Source of the DNA: Acidimicrobiaceae bacterium | GTDB lineage: Bacteria > Actinomycetota > Acidimicrobiia > Acidimicrobiales > RAAP-2 | NCBI GenBank assembly: GCA_003132165.1 | Contig: PKWW01000045.1 | Span: 1-64,000, forward strand | Length of the DNA stretch: 64,000 nucleotides | Reading direction: 5' to 3' | Shown here: in pieces, positions 25,719-34,166 of the stretch | Layout of the letters: each line of letters opens with the position of its first letter | Position numbering within the stretch: position 1 is the stretch's first letter | The notes under the pieces: model-generated | What the model saw: the letters and a program-made list of their open reading frames with translations, nothing else | What the model was told of the DNA's origin: nothing | Database searches by the model: none | Translations under genes and position numbers: made by a program

Positions 25719-26405
25719 ATGAACAGCGTGCTCCTCGCTGCGGGTTCGAACTTCAACGTCAATGTCGGGGGATTGAAGAACCCGTCGACATCGGTGATGA
25801 TCATCATCGTCCTGACGGTGTTGGCCATCGCGCCTTCGGTGCTCGTGCTGATGACCGCGTTCCCGCGAACCTTCATCGTGCTCGCGCTCACCCGCAACGC
25901 GCTCGGCACCCAGACCGTCCCTCCGAACCAGGTGCTGGCTGGTTTGGCACTGATCATTTCGCTCTTCATCATGGCGCCGGTGATGTCGACCATTGACCAT
26001 GTCGCGATCCAGCCCTACGAACACGGCGAGGTCACGGCCACCCAGGCGATCACCCTCGGTGAGGTGCCGCTGAAGAAATGGATGCTGGAGCAGACCAAGA
26101 CCCAAGAACTCAGTCTCTTCACGTCGTACCGTCACGAGAATGCCAAGCATCCCGAATCGCTGCCGCTTACCACGGTGATCCCGGCCTTTGTCCTGTCCGA
26201 GATTCAGACGGCCTTCCTGATGGGGTTCATGATCTTCATCCCGTTCATGATCATCGACCTGGTTGTCTCGGCGATCATGATGTCGATGGGTATGTACATG
26301 CTCCCGCCCACGCTGATCGCCCTGCCCTTCAAGATCCTGCTCTTCGTCCTCGTCGACGGATGGACCCTCGTGGTGCACTCGCTCCTGCTCTCGTTCAACC
26401 ACTGA
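25719..26405 (+). CDS. fliP: Flagellar export gate protein FliP
   Basis: 228 residues. FliP signatures are clear: SVLVLMTAFPRTFIVLALTR, then TAFLMGFMIFIPFMIIDLVV and the MGMYMLPPTLIALPFKILLF segment. Four membrane helices. I use the ATG at 25719. A TTG directly before it would add one residue. No strong ribosome site is visible, and 65 bases separate it from fliO. It forms the pore of the export gate with FliQ and FliR. Confidence 0.94.
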   Translation: MNSVLLAAGSNFNVNVGGLKNPSTSVMIIIVLTVLAIAPSVLVLMTAFPRTFIVLALTRNALGTQTVPPNQVLAGLALIISLFIMAPVMSTIDHVAIQPYEHGEVTATQAITLGEVPLKKWMLEQTKTQELSLFTSYRHENAKHPESLPLTTVIPAFVLSEIQTAFLMGFMIFIPFMIIDLVVSAIMMSMGMYMLPPTLIALPFKILLFVLVDGWTLVVHSLLLSFNH

Positions 26406-26408
26406 CGC

Positions 26409-26684
26409 GTGGACGACTCGACCGTTCTCCATCTCGCCTCGCAGTCGCTCGTCCTGGTCGCCGAATTGGCCGGTCCGGTGCTGGTGACGAGCCTGGTGGT
26501 GGGAATGATCGTGGCTCTCTTCCAGGCGGTCACTTCCATCCAAGAGTTCACTTTGACATTCCTACCCAAGGTGGTCGCCATCGGGGTGGTCCTTTTGCTG
26601 CTCGGTCACTGGATGTTGGGTATCTCGGTGGCGTTCACCGAACATCTCTACAACTCGATACCGAGCCTCACGACCGGGAACTGA
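26409..26684 (+). CDS. fliQ: Flagellar export gate protein FliQ
   Basis: 91 residues with two membrane helices and the FliQ core (VGMIVALFQAVTSIQEFTLT, then FLPKVVAIGVVLLLLG). GTG start 3 bases after fliP. The stop and the fliR start share a base (TGATG), so translation is coupled. Confidence 0.95.
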   Translation: MDDSTVLHLASQSLVLVAELAGPVLVTSLVVGMIVALFQAVTSIQEFTLTFLPKVVAIGVVLLLLGHWMLGISVAFTEHLYNSIPSLTTGN

Positions 26685-27445
26685 TGTCGTTCAGTCTCTC
26701 CTCAAGTTTCGTGGTTGCTCTGGCCCTCGCGTTCGCGAGATCAATCGCGTGGGTGAGCCTGTGCCCTCCGTTCTCCAATTCGGCGATTCCGAAGATGGTC
26801 AAGATCGGCTTCGCGGCGTCGCTTGCGTTCTTCGCCGCCGGCATACTGCAGCACGACGTGCTTCCCCAGAGCGACGTCCAGGTGATGGTGGAGTTGGTAG
26901 TGCAGGTCTTCGTTGGCCTCATGCTCGGCTACGTCGTCTCGCTCTTCGCGACCGCGGCGGTGGCGGCCGGACGGCTGATCGACCTGTTCTCGGGCCTCAA
27001 CCTTCCCCAGGCCATTGATCCTCTCTCACAGCAGCAGTCGGCGATCTTCGGTCAGTTCTACAACCTGGTGGTGACCGCACTGCTCTTCACCACCGGTGCG
27101 GCGACCGTCATCGTCGGGGGCTTCCTAAGGTCCTTTCAAGCAGTGGGTACGAGTTTCCCCCGGGTTGCGATGAGCTCATTGGCCCAGAGTGTGACGGCTG
27201 ACGTGGCGGCGTTCTTCGCCGCATCCCTGGAGATTGCGGGCCCGTTGATCGCCGTGATGTTCTGTACTCAGATACTGCTCGCCCTCTTGTCAAAGGCGGC
27301 CCCGCAGATCAACGTCTTCGTCTTCGGCATGCCGCTGCAGATCCTGATGGCGATCATCGCGGTCAGCGTCGCCATCGTCGCCCTGCCCAATGACGTGACC
27401 AACCTCGTGGAGCGGGCCGTCTCCCAGCTGTTCGGAGGTGCGTGA
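26684..27445 (+). CDS. fliR: Flagellar export gate protein FliR
   Basis: 253 residues with about six membrane helices. FliR features include an N-terminal segment ARSIAWVSLCPPFSNSAIPK and GRLIDLFSGLNLPQAIDPLS in the middle. The ATG at 26684 shares a base with the fliQ stop. The frame is open upstream across fliP-fliQ, but that part is not FliR. It joins FliP and FliQ in the export gate and contacts FlhB. Confidence 0.94.
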   Translation: MSFSLSSSFVVALALAFARSIAWVSLCPPFSNSAIPKMVKIGFAASLAFFAAGILQHDVLPQSDVQVMVELVVQVFVGLMLGYVVSLFATAAVAAGRLIDLFSGLNLPQAIDPLSQQQSAIFGQFYNLVVTALLFTTGAATVIVGGFLRSFQAVGTSFPRVAMSSLAQSVTADVAAFFAASLEIAGPLIAVMFCTQILLALLSKAAPQINVFVFGMPLQILMAIIAVSVAIVALPNDVTNLVERAVSQLFGGA

Positions 27446-28530
27446 TGGCGAATAAGTCGGATCGCACAGAGAAGTCGACGTCCAAACATCGTAAGGAGAT
27501 GCGCGACAAGGGGTCGGTCGCCCGGTCACAGGAACTGGGGGGTTGGGCCAGTACTCTCCTGGTTGCGTCGCTGCTGCCGTGGTTGGGCGGTGTGGCGGCG
27601 AATCGCATCAGCGCCTTCGTGGTCGATACGACCCAGGCCATGAGTCATCCGAGCATCGGAACCGCCGTAGGGGTCTTGGCGACGGGACTTCAGACGACGG
27701 CGTTCACCGCGTTGCCGATCCTGGCGACGGGAGGCGCCATCGCCATCGCCATCGCCGTTGCCCAGGTTGGCCTGCGCGTCACGCCGAAGGCCTTGCGGGT
27801 CGAGATCTCTCGGATTTCGCCCAAGGCGGGACTCAGGCGAATGGTCTCGGCCCAAGGCGCGTGGACGCTCGCCAAGACCGTGCTCAAGATTGTCGTGCTC
27901 GCGGTTGTGGGCTACACGATCCTGCACCAGTTGGTGCAGAACGTACTCGGTGGCACGACCCTTCCACTGCAGGCGACCCTGTCGGCGACCTCGTCGACGG
28001 TCATCAGACTCATACGCCTCATCGGGGTGCTGGCCCTGTTGATCGCCGCGTTCGACTACTACTTTCAGCGTCGGACCTACCAACAGGACCTTCGCATGAC
28101 CAAGCAGGAGGTGCGTGACGAGTATCGCCAGAGTGAGGGCAACCCTGAGGTACGCCGAGCGCTTCGCAACAAGGCCCGGAGTCTGTCGCGCATGCACATG
28201 ATGGCCGCGGTGAGCCTGGCGGATGTCGTAGTCACGAACCCGACGCACTTCGCGGTCGCCATTGCCTACAACCGCCGTGACGATCGGGCACCGCGCGTCG
28301 TGGCCAAGGGTGCCGACTATAACGCGGTGCTCATCCGTGAACACGCGCGCAGTTGTGGCGTCGTGATCGTCGAAAACCCCCCGTTGGCCAGGACCCTCCA
28401 CAGGTCGTGCAAGGTGAACGACGTGGTGCCACCGAGCCTCTACGGGTCCGTGGCACGGCTCTTGGCCCTGGTGTATTCCCTCTCGCCGACCGCGCGGGTG
28501 TTCCGTGAAGTGCACGTCATGGCCGACTGA
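27445..28530 (+). CDS. flhB: Flagellar export specificity switch protein FlhB
   Basis: 361 residues. Four membrane helices are followed by a cytoplasmic domain with the self-cleavage motif NPTH at residues 265-268. The basic N-terminus (KSTSKHRKEMRDKGSVARSQ) is typical. The ATG shares a base with the fliR stop. A GTG one codon earlier is possible. FlhB cleavage switches export from rod/hook to filament proteins. It ends the flbD-to-flhB run, and a new promoter follows. Confidence 0.95.
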   Translation: MANKSDRTEKSTSKHRKEMRDKGSVARSQELGGWASTLLVASLLPWLGGVAANRISAFVVDTTQAMSHPSIGTAVGVLATGLQTTAFTALPILATGGAIAIAIAVAQVGLRVTPKALRVEISRISPKAGLRRMVSAQGAWTLAKTVLKIVVLAVVGYTILHQLVQNVLGGTTLPLQATLSATSSTVIRLIRLIGVLALLIAAFDYYFQRRTYQQDLRMTKQEVRDEYRQSEGNPEVRRALRNKARSLSRMHMMAAVSLADVVVTNPTHFAVAIAYNRRDDRAPRVVAKGADYNAVLIREHARSCGVVIVENPPLARTLHRSCKVNDVVPPSLYGSVARLLALVYSLSPTARVFREVHVMAD

Positions 28531-28629
28531 CCGTCAACGACCTTCGAATTGCCGTGGAACCACGTGAAATTGAATCCTCACACCGACTTCTCGTGATTGG
28601 CGTCCTCGCAAGAATATTCTCAGTCCCTC

Positions 28630-28657
28630 TCAATTCTTGGCGGGAACTGGTCGTAGT
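28630..28657 (+). promoter_or_regulatory. Sigma28-like promoter, copy 5 (flhA)
   Basis: CCCTCTCAA (TCAA 28630-28633), 16 bases, then GTCGTAGT (28650-28657). An AT-rich patch (AGAATATTCT) lies just upstream. It restricts the flhA start to downstream of about 28664. Confidence 0.75.
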
Positions 28658-28726
28658 ACTACCAGGCTGGGAAGGCCATCGAGCGTCCAGGGACGGACAC
28701 GAGCGGACGAGATGTCCTGGAGTTCA

Positions 28727-30823
28727 ATGCCCCTAGTCGGTCGAACGCGCGAATCCCCTAAGGCCCAAGCGAGCCGGTGGACGCACGCCATGCATATGGC
28801 GGTCCCCCTGTCGGTGGTGGCGGTTGTCGTCGTGCTGATAATACCTCTGCCCACCTTTTTGATTGACCTGCTGATTACTGGCAATATCACGGGCTCGGTG
28901 CTGGTGCTGCTGACCGCGATGCAGGTCAAGCGTCCCCTCGACTTCTCGGTCTTTCCCACGTTGGTGCTTATCGCAACCATGTTTCGCCTCGCGCTCAATG
29001 TCGCGGTCACCCGCCAGGTATTGCTTCACGGGTACGCCGGCGTCGTGGTGGCGAGCTTTGGTCACTTCGTCGTCGGCGGGTCGATCGTCGTTGGCCTGGT
29101 GATCTTCTTCATCCTGATCATCATTCAGTTTGTCGTCATCACGTCGGGTTCGGGACGGGTCGCCGAGGTGGCGGCGCGCTTCACCCTCGACGGGATGCCG
29201 GGTAAGCAGATGGCCATCGACGCCGACCGCGCCTCGGGTGCGATCAGTGAGATCGAGGCGCGTCGGCGCCGACGAGAAATCGCCGACGAGGCTGACTTCT
29301 ACGGAGCCATGGATGGCGCCTCCAAGTTCGTTCGCGGTGACGCGGTCGCCGCCATCATCATCACGATGGTGAACCTGGTCGGTGGCCTGGCGATCGGAAT
29401 CCTGCAACGCCACCTCACGGTGAGCAACGCCATCGATACCTACAGTCTCTTGTCCGTGGGCGACGGCCTGGTCTCCCAGGTTCCCGCCCTCCTGCTGTCG
29501 CTGTCGACGGGCATCATCGTGACGAGGTCGGCCACTGAACACGACCTCGGTCATGACGTGGTCCAGCAACTCTCGCGATTTCGGCGCATCGTTCGTACCA
29601 CGGGCGTGGTCATGGCGGCATTGGCTCTCGTGCCGGGACTACCGAAGATCCCCTTCATTGTCGTCGGTGGGTTGGTCTACTTCTTCGGAACGCGTCTGCC
29701 CAAGGACGTACTCAGTACTACGGGCGACAGCGAGGAGACCTCGTCGCTCGACGTCCTGGACGAGTCGGCGGAAACGCTCGCCGCGGGGATGGCGGTCGAA
29801 CCCCTCAGCCTCGAACTCGGTGTTGAATTGATTGACCTGGTGCAACCGGAACGAGGCGGTGATCTACTCGATCGAGTCAAGGCGCTGCGTCGCAATGTGG
29901 CCAAGGAACTCGGGATCGTGATGCCACGGGTACATACCCGCGACAATCTCGATCTGCCCAATGACGAGTACGCCATCAGGGTGCACGGAGTGGAGGTCGC
30001 GAGAGGTCGCGCCCCGCGAGGCAAACTGCTCGCGATCGGCGAGAATCTCGACGGTTTGAGTGGTGTTGACACGCGCGACCCGGCCTTTGGCGGTCGGGCG
30101 AAGTGGATCCCCGTGAGCTTGAGCCACGAAGCGGCGGTCGCCGGCATCACGGTCGTCGACCGGTCCGCCGTGGTGACTACGCACCTCGCCGAGATCGTGC
30201 GTGAACACGCGGGCGAATTGCTCTCCCGACAAGACACGAAGCTCCTGCTCGATGCGCTGAAGGCCTCGAATCCGGTCGTGCTCGACGAGATGGCCGCTGC
30301 GAATCTGACCCTGGGTGACGTCCAAGGGGTGCTGCGAGGACTGCTCGAGGAGGGCGTGCCCGTACGCGACCTCGTGCGTATCGTCGAAGCATTGACCGAA
30401 CAGGCCCGGGGCCCGCAGAAGGATGCCGACAGCCTCCTTGAGGCGTCACGCATCGCCCTCGCCAACACGATTGGTTCGCTCTTCGAACGCGATGGTCGAC
30501 TTTCGGCGATCACGTTGTCACCGGTGCTCGAACAGGGACTCCTCAGCGCGTTGCGCGTGAGCGACCGCGGTCGACGCAGCCTCGCAATAGCGGCCGGTGA
30601 GGCGGAGGAGATCGCACACAAAGTGAGCAATTTCGTCCGCGAGTCCGAGTCGAGGGGTCATAATCCGGTGCTGGTATGCGCGACGCGACTCCGTCCCGCC
30701 CTCAAGCGTCTGCTGTCCCCGAGTCTGCCCAGGCTCGGGGTGATCGGCATTGGAGAGATTGGACCCACGATGTCGATTTCAACGATAGGGAGCGTGAATG
30801 GTGAAGTTGCCGCGTCAGTCTGA
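28727..30823 (+). CDS. flhA: Flagellar export gate protein FlhA
   Basis: 698 residues. N-terminal half with about eight membrane helices and the conserved FHIPEP-type loop (FTLDGMPGKQMAIDADRASG). The C-terminal cytoplasmic domain is the chaperone and substrate platform. The frame is open back to 28637, but that lies inside the promoter. ATGs at 28712 and 28727 remain, and I prefer 28727 (GGAG upstream, family length). The operon restarts here with its own promoter. Confidence 0.94.
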   Translation: MPLVGRTRESPKAQASRWTHAMHMAVPLSVVAVVVVLIIPLPTFLIDLLITGNITGSVLVLLTAMQVKRPLDFSVFPTLVLIATMFRLALNVAVTRQVLLHGYAGVVVASFGHFVVGGSIVVGLVIFFILIIIQFVVITSGSGRVAEVAARFTLDGMPGKQMAIDADRASGAISEIEARRRRREIADEADFYGAMDGASKFVRGDAVAAIIITMVNLVGGLAIGILQRHLTVSNAIDTYSLLSVGDGLVSQVPALLLSLSTGIIVTRSATEHDLGHDVVQQLSRFRRIVRTTGVVMAALALVPGLPKIPFIVVGGLVYFFGTRLPKDVLSTTGDSEETSSLDVLDESAETLAAGMAVEPLSLELGVELIDLVQPERGGDLLDRVKALRRNVAKELGIVMPRVHTRDNLDLPNDEYAIRVHGVEVARGRAPRGKLLAIGENLDGLSGVDTRDPAFGGRAKWIPVSLSHEAAVAGITVVDRSAVVTTHLAEIVREHAGELLSRQDTKLLLDALKASNPVVLDEMAAANLTLGDVQGVLRGLLEEGVPVRDLVRIVEALTEQARGPQKDADSLLEASRIALANTIGSLFERDGRLSAITLSPVLEQGLLSALRVSDRGRRSLAIAAGEAEEIAHKVSNFVRESESRGHNPVLVCATRLRPALKRLLSPSLPRLGVIGIGEIGPTMSISTIGSVNGEVAASV

Positions 30824-31925
30824 GAGTCCGGTCATGAGGTTCGAGGGACGTACCTCTGACGAAGCGGTGCGCCTCGCGCGCCTGGAGTTCGGGGATTATG
30901 CGCCGGTTCGTTGTTGGAAGGCGCGTCGTGGGGGGCTTTTCGGTTTCTTTGCCAGGGAGGTGTTCGTGGCTGGAGTAGAAGCCCCGGGGGGAACTGGGCC
31001 AGTGGATGCTGCTCCGCCACCCGTGGCGGCGAGCTCGAGGCACTTTGCGTGGTCGCGCGGGTCTCGGAACGTCACCGTTCCCGACCCCGCGACACCAACT
31101 TCACTCGAGGGCGACTCGATCACCGAACTGGTGGAGGCGACGAGGGACGAACTGACACTTGGTTCGGCGATCGTGCTCGAGGCGGCCTTCAGTGATGTGC
31201 TCGCACAGGCGCAGGCGGCACTGAGTCTCGGACCACCGGATCCGGACGTCGCAACTCGTGGGCACTCGTGGACGCCGACGCCGGCCATGCCCTCCACACC
31301 GCAGGGACCCGCCGCGGGGCCAGAGCGGATCGCGGGTCTGCGGGCGTGCGTGGCCGACTTCGGGGTACCAAGCGACTACTGGCCCGACGAGTCTGAATCC
31401 AGCCTCGATGGCCTGGTGCGTTCGTTCACGAAATTGCCGATCGCCAGGCCTCTGCCGACCGAGATCGGATCGGTCGTCGTGGTGGTGGGGGCTCGGCGCG
31501 ACGCGCAGGTGGCGGCGTTGCGCGTGGTCGAGCTCATGGGTCTTGATCCCTCGGACCTCATAGAGGCCGAATGCACGAGCGCGCAGCGACAACGCGTGGC
31601 CCGACGACGATCGTCGCGCGTGAGCGTCGTTGCTGTGGCGGCGCCATTGCGCTCACGAGAACTCACCCAGGTGGCAACCTGGATTGGAAGCCTCAAGCCC
31701 GACTACGTCGTGGGCGCGGTGGCGGCCACCTCCAAACGGGCCGACGTGGAGTCCTGGCGCAATCAATTCGACGGCCTTGACGCCCTGGCGTTGTCGCGAG
31801 TGGGCGAGACCACGTCGCCGGGCGAGTTACTCGGGGATCTGCCCATCCTGCTCGTTGATGGCCTGCCGTCCTCAGCGCTGCAGTGGGTGGCGCTGGTGCT
31901 CGAATCAATGCTGGGACAAAGTTGA
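30798..31925 (+). CDS. flhF: FlhF-like protein with degenerate GTPase domain
   Basis: 375 residues. Residues 13-62 match the FlhF N-terminus (MRFEGRTSDEAVRLARLEFG, GGLFGFFAREVFV). The C-terminal 150 residues keep the order of the SRP-type NG domain but lose its motifs. The P-loop strand reads VVVVVGARRDAQ (226-237) with no GxxxxGKT, and the TKLDE position reads SRVGE. A GGGAG ribosome site supports 30798. A start at 30834 would match other FlhF proteins and avoid the flhA overlap. It probably cannot bind GTP like FlhF of polar flagellates. No flhG follows. Confidence 0.78.
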   Translation: MVKLPRQSESPVMRFEGRTSDEAVRLARLEFGDYAPVRCWKARRGGLFGFFAREVFVAGVEAPGGTGPVDAAPPPVAASSRHFAWSRGSRNVTVPDPATPTSLEGDSITELVEATRDELTLGSAIVLEAAFSDVLAQAQAALSLGPPDPDVATRGHSWTPTPAMPSTPQGPAAGPERIAGLRACVADFGVPSDYWPDESESSLDGLVRSFTKLPIARPLPTEIGSVVVVVGARRDAQVAALRVVELMGLDPSDLIEAECTSAQRQRVARRRSSRVSVVAVAAPLRSRELTQVATWIGSLKPDYVVGAVAATSKRADVESWRNQFDGLDALALSRVGETTSPGELLGDLPILLVDGLPSSALQWVALVLESMLGQS

Positions 31926-32194
31926 AACAGCGCTCCTACCATGCCTTCATCGCGGACATTCGCCGGTACCGTCCCGCCGTCGTGATCACTCTGTCAATCA
32001 TTGTCGTGATACCGAGTTTCATTGCGCTCGTCCATCAAGATCTGACGGTGATCCAGGTACTGTCTCGTTTCGCCGAGTCGCTGGTCGTGGTGGGCGTGCT
32101 CGTGTGGTGCGTGACCGCCGTGCTGGTGCGCTACGCCCGTACGCAGGCGAGAGCCGAGAGGGGGCCGAGTTGGGAGGACGAAATGAGGGTCTGA
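31922..32194 (+). CDS. Small two-helix membrane protein, unknown
   Basis: About 90 residues from a TTG overlapping the flhF stop (TTGA). Two membrane helices are visible (AVVITLSIIVVIPSFIAL and LVVVGVLVWCVTAVLV) with a basic N-terminus and a charged C-terminal tail. It is not FliL, which has one helix and a long periplasmic part. It is the last gene of the flhA-flhF unit. Promoter copy 6 starts 5 bases after its stop. Function unknown. Confidence 0.7.
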   Translation: MKQRSYHAFIADIRRYRPAVVITLSIIVVIPSFIALVHQDLTVIQVLSRFAESLVVVGVLVWCVTAVLVRYARTQARAERGPSWEDEMRV

Positions 32195-32198
32195 CCTC

Positions 32199-32226
32199 TC
32201 AATTCCTGCTCCCGTTGGGTCGTTAT
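32199..32226 (+). promoter_or_regulatory. Sigma28-like promoter, copy 6 (flgN operon, leaderless)
   Basis: CCTCTCAA (TCAA 32199-32202), 16 bases, then GTCGTTAT (32219-32226). The flgN GTG begins 9 bases downstream of the last base, so the transcript probably starts at or next to the start codon. Confidence 0.75.
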
Positions 32227-32234
32227 CAATTGAA

Positions 32235-32717
32235 GTGGATACCGATACCCTTCTCGTCGAACTTGTTGAGGCCCTTGACCAGGACCTCGAGCTTATGACA
32301 GTCCTGCGCTACCGGATGGTGGTTCTCGGAGCCCTCGCTGGCGCGGACCAGAATTCCTCGCTTCCACTCGCGGTGCGCGAGATCGAGGTGGCGTATGACG
32401 CCTTACGCCTCGCCGAGATCATTCGCGCGACGGTGACCGAGAAGATCGCTGATGAGTTCGCAATCCATCCAACGCCGCGGGTCGCCGAGATCGCCGAGCA
32501 CGTCAGCGCGGGCTGGAGTGAGTTGCTGTTGGAACGACGTCGGGATCTGATCAAGACCGTCTCGGAGATTCAGGGACTCTCGCACACGGTCGCCCTGGCC
32601 ATGGGTCGACGGGTGGCGATGGCCGAAGAGGCTTTCGCATTCCTGGGTACCGACACGGCAGCGACCTACGGTCGGCCCACGCCGCGTGGCGGGGTCTTGG
32701 TGGAGGGGGCGATATGA
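32235..32717 (+). CDS. flgN: Flagellar export chaperone FlgN
   Basis: 160 residues, all helical, with FlgN-like N-terminal helices (LLVELVEALDQDLELMTVLR) and a downstream helix around ELLLERRRDLIKTVSEIQ. The GTG has no Shine-Dalgarno and sits at the expected transcription start of promoter copy 6, so it is likely leaderless. It precedes flgK and flgL, the two proteins FlgN escorts to the export gate. The flgK ATG overlaps its stop. Confidence 0.86.
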   Translation: MDTDTLLVELVEALDQDLELMTVLRYRMVVLGALAGADQNSSLPLAVREIEVAYDALRLAEIIRATVTEKIADEFAIHPTPRVAEIAEHVSAGWSELLLERRRDLIKTVSEIQGLSHTVALAMGRRVAMAEEAFAFLGTDTAATYGRPTPRGGVLVEGAI

Positions 32718-34165
32718 GCGATATGGGTCTGTCGATCTCCGCGAGCGGGCTCGCGGCCAGTTCCGCAGAATTGAACACGGCCTCCAACAACCTCGCGAAC
32801 GTCTCGACACCGGGGTACGCGACCGAAGAGGTGAACCTCTCGCCCGAGGCTGCGGCCGGGCCGCTCAGCACGGGTCAGGGCGTACTCGTGGGATCCGTAT
32901 CGCGCCTGAGTGATGCCGTCTACGCCGCAGTGAGCGTCGCCGCCGCAGGGGTCCAGGGCGCGGCGTCGCAGACGAACCAGGTCATGAGTTCGATTCAGAC
33001 GACCTTTCCCGAACCCAGCACCAATGGCATCGCGTCACAATTGAGCACCTTCTGGTCGAGCGTTGCGACACTCGCCTCGAATCCGAATCAGGTGGGGGCG
33101 CAACAGGCGGTGGTCGGCGCCGCACAGAACCTTGCACTATCGCTCAACAGCAGTTCGACCCAGCTCAGTCGATTGTCGAACTCGTTGCAGGCCGCGGTGG
33201 GCTCGGGTGCCGGCGACGGTGGCACGCTGGCCCAGGTGAACTCACTGCTGCAACAAGTGGCCACACTGAACGCCAGTATCGTCGCGGGCGCGGTGAGTGG
33301 TCAGAATTCGAACGCGCTGGTCGATCAGAGCACAGCGGCCGTCAATAACTTGGCGGGACTCCTCGGGCTTACCAGCACCAACGGACCCCACGGGACCGTC
33401 GCGCTCTACATGAACGGCGTGCAGTTGGTGGGTGGCAACGTCGCCCAGACATTGAGTACCACCGGCTCGGCCGCGACGGCCAATCTCGCGATCACGACCG
33501 CCAACGGTGTGACGGTGAACGCCGGAGGGTCCATCGGCGCGACCCTGACCGCGGTGAATACGACCATCCCCGACTATCAATCGAAGCTCAACGCTGTCGC
33601 CGATGCTCTCGCGACCGGCGTGAACGCTGCCCAGGCCAATGGCCTGAGCGCCAGTGGTATCGCGGGATCGGCAATCGCGGGCGCGAGTACGGCGTTGCCG
33701 AACATCTTCGTCAACAACGGATCATCGAGCACCTACACCACGAGTCCGCCCGCCGTGAACTCGGCGTCAACGATCGAGGTCGCGCCCGCGCTGGTCGCCG
33801 ATCCTTCGCTCGTGGCGACCGCTGCGGCCCCGGGGCCCGGGAACTCCAACGTCATCGGGACCGCAACGCTGGATGGTTCGAACGCCCAGGCGATGGCGGC
33901 GCTCGCGTCATCGACAACCGGCCCGGACACCACCTATCAATCGATGATCGGGGCACTGGGGACCCAAGCCGCGAGCGCGCTCACCACGTCGAACTCGGCC
34001 CAGGGTCTCCTGACGACCGCGTCGAACAATCTCTCGACTATTACCGGCGTCGACCAGAACACCCAGGAGGTCAACATCCTGGCCGCTCAGAACGCGTTTG
34101 AGGCCAACTCCAAGGTCATGAACGCCATCAACTCGTGCTTCCAAGCGCTGATCGCGGCGGTGTGA
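32714..34165 (+). CDS. flgK: Flagellar hook-associated protein 1 FlgK
   Basis: 483 residues. N-terminal axial motif (LNTASNNLANVSTPGYATEE) and C-terminal axial helix (QEVNILAAQNAFEANSKVMN). The middle is Ser/Ala/Thr-rich. Forms the hook-filament junction with FlgL. ATGA overlap with flgN supports cotranslation with its chaperone. Confidence 0.94.
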   Translation: MSDMGLSISASGLAASSAELNTASNNLANVSTPGYATEEVNLSPEAAAGPLSTGQGVLVGSVSRLSDAVYAAVSVAAAGVQGAASQTNQVMSSIQTTFPEPSTNGIASQLSTFWSSVATLASNPNQVGAQQAVVGAAQNLALSLNSSSTQLSRLSNSLQAAVGSGAGDGGTLAQVNSLLQQVATLNASIVAGAVSGQNSNALVDQSTAAVNNLAGLLGLTSTNGPHGTVALYMNGVQLVGGNVAQTLSTTGSAATANLAITTANGVTVNAGGSIGATLTAVNTTIPDYQSKLNAVADALATGVNAAQANGLSASGIAGSAIAGASTALPNIFVNNGSSSTYTTSPPAVNSASTIEVAPALVADPSLVATAAAPGPGNSNVIGTATLDGSNAQAMAALASSTTGPDTTYQSMIGALGTQAASALTTSNSAQGLLTTASNNLSTITGVDQNTQEVNILAAQNAFEANSKVMNAINSCFQALIAAV

Positions 34166-34166
34166 C

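Noticed and set aside
26078..26683. A 455-residue FliR starting at 26078
   Set aside because: The first 200 residues are an out-of-frame reading of fliP and fliQ. FliR begins at 26684.
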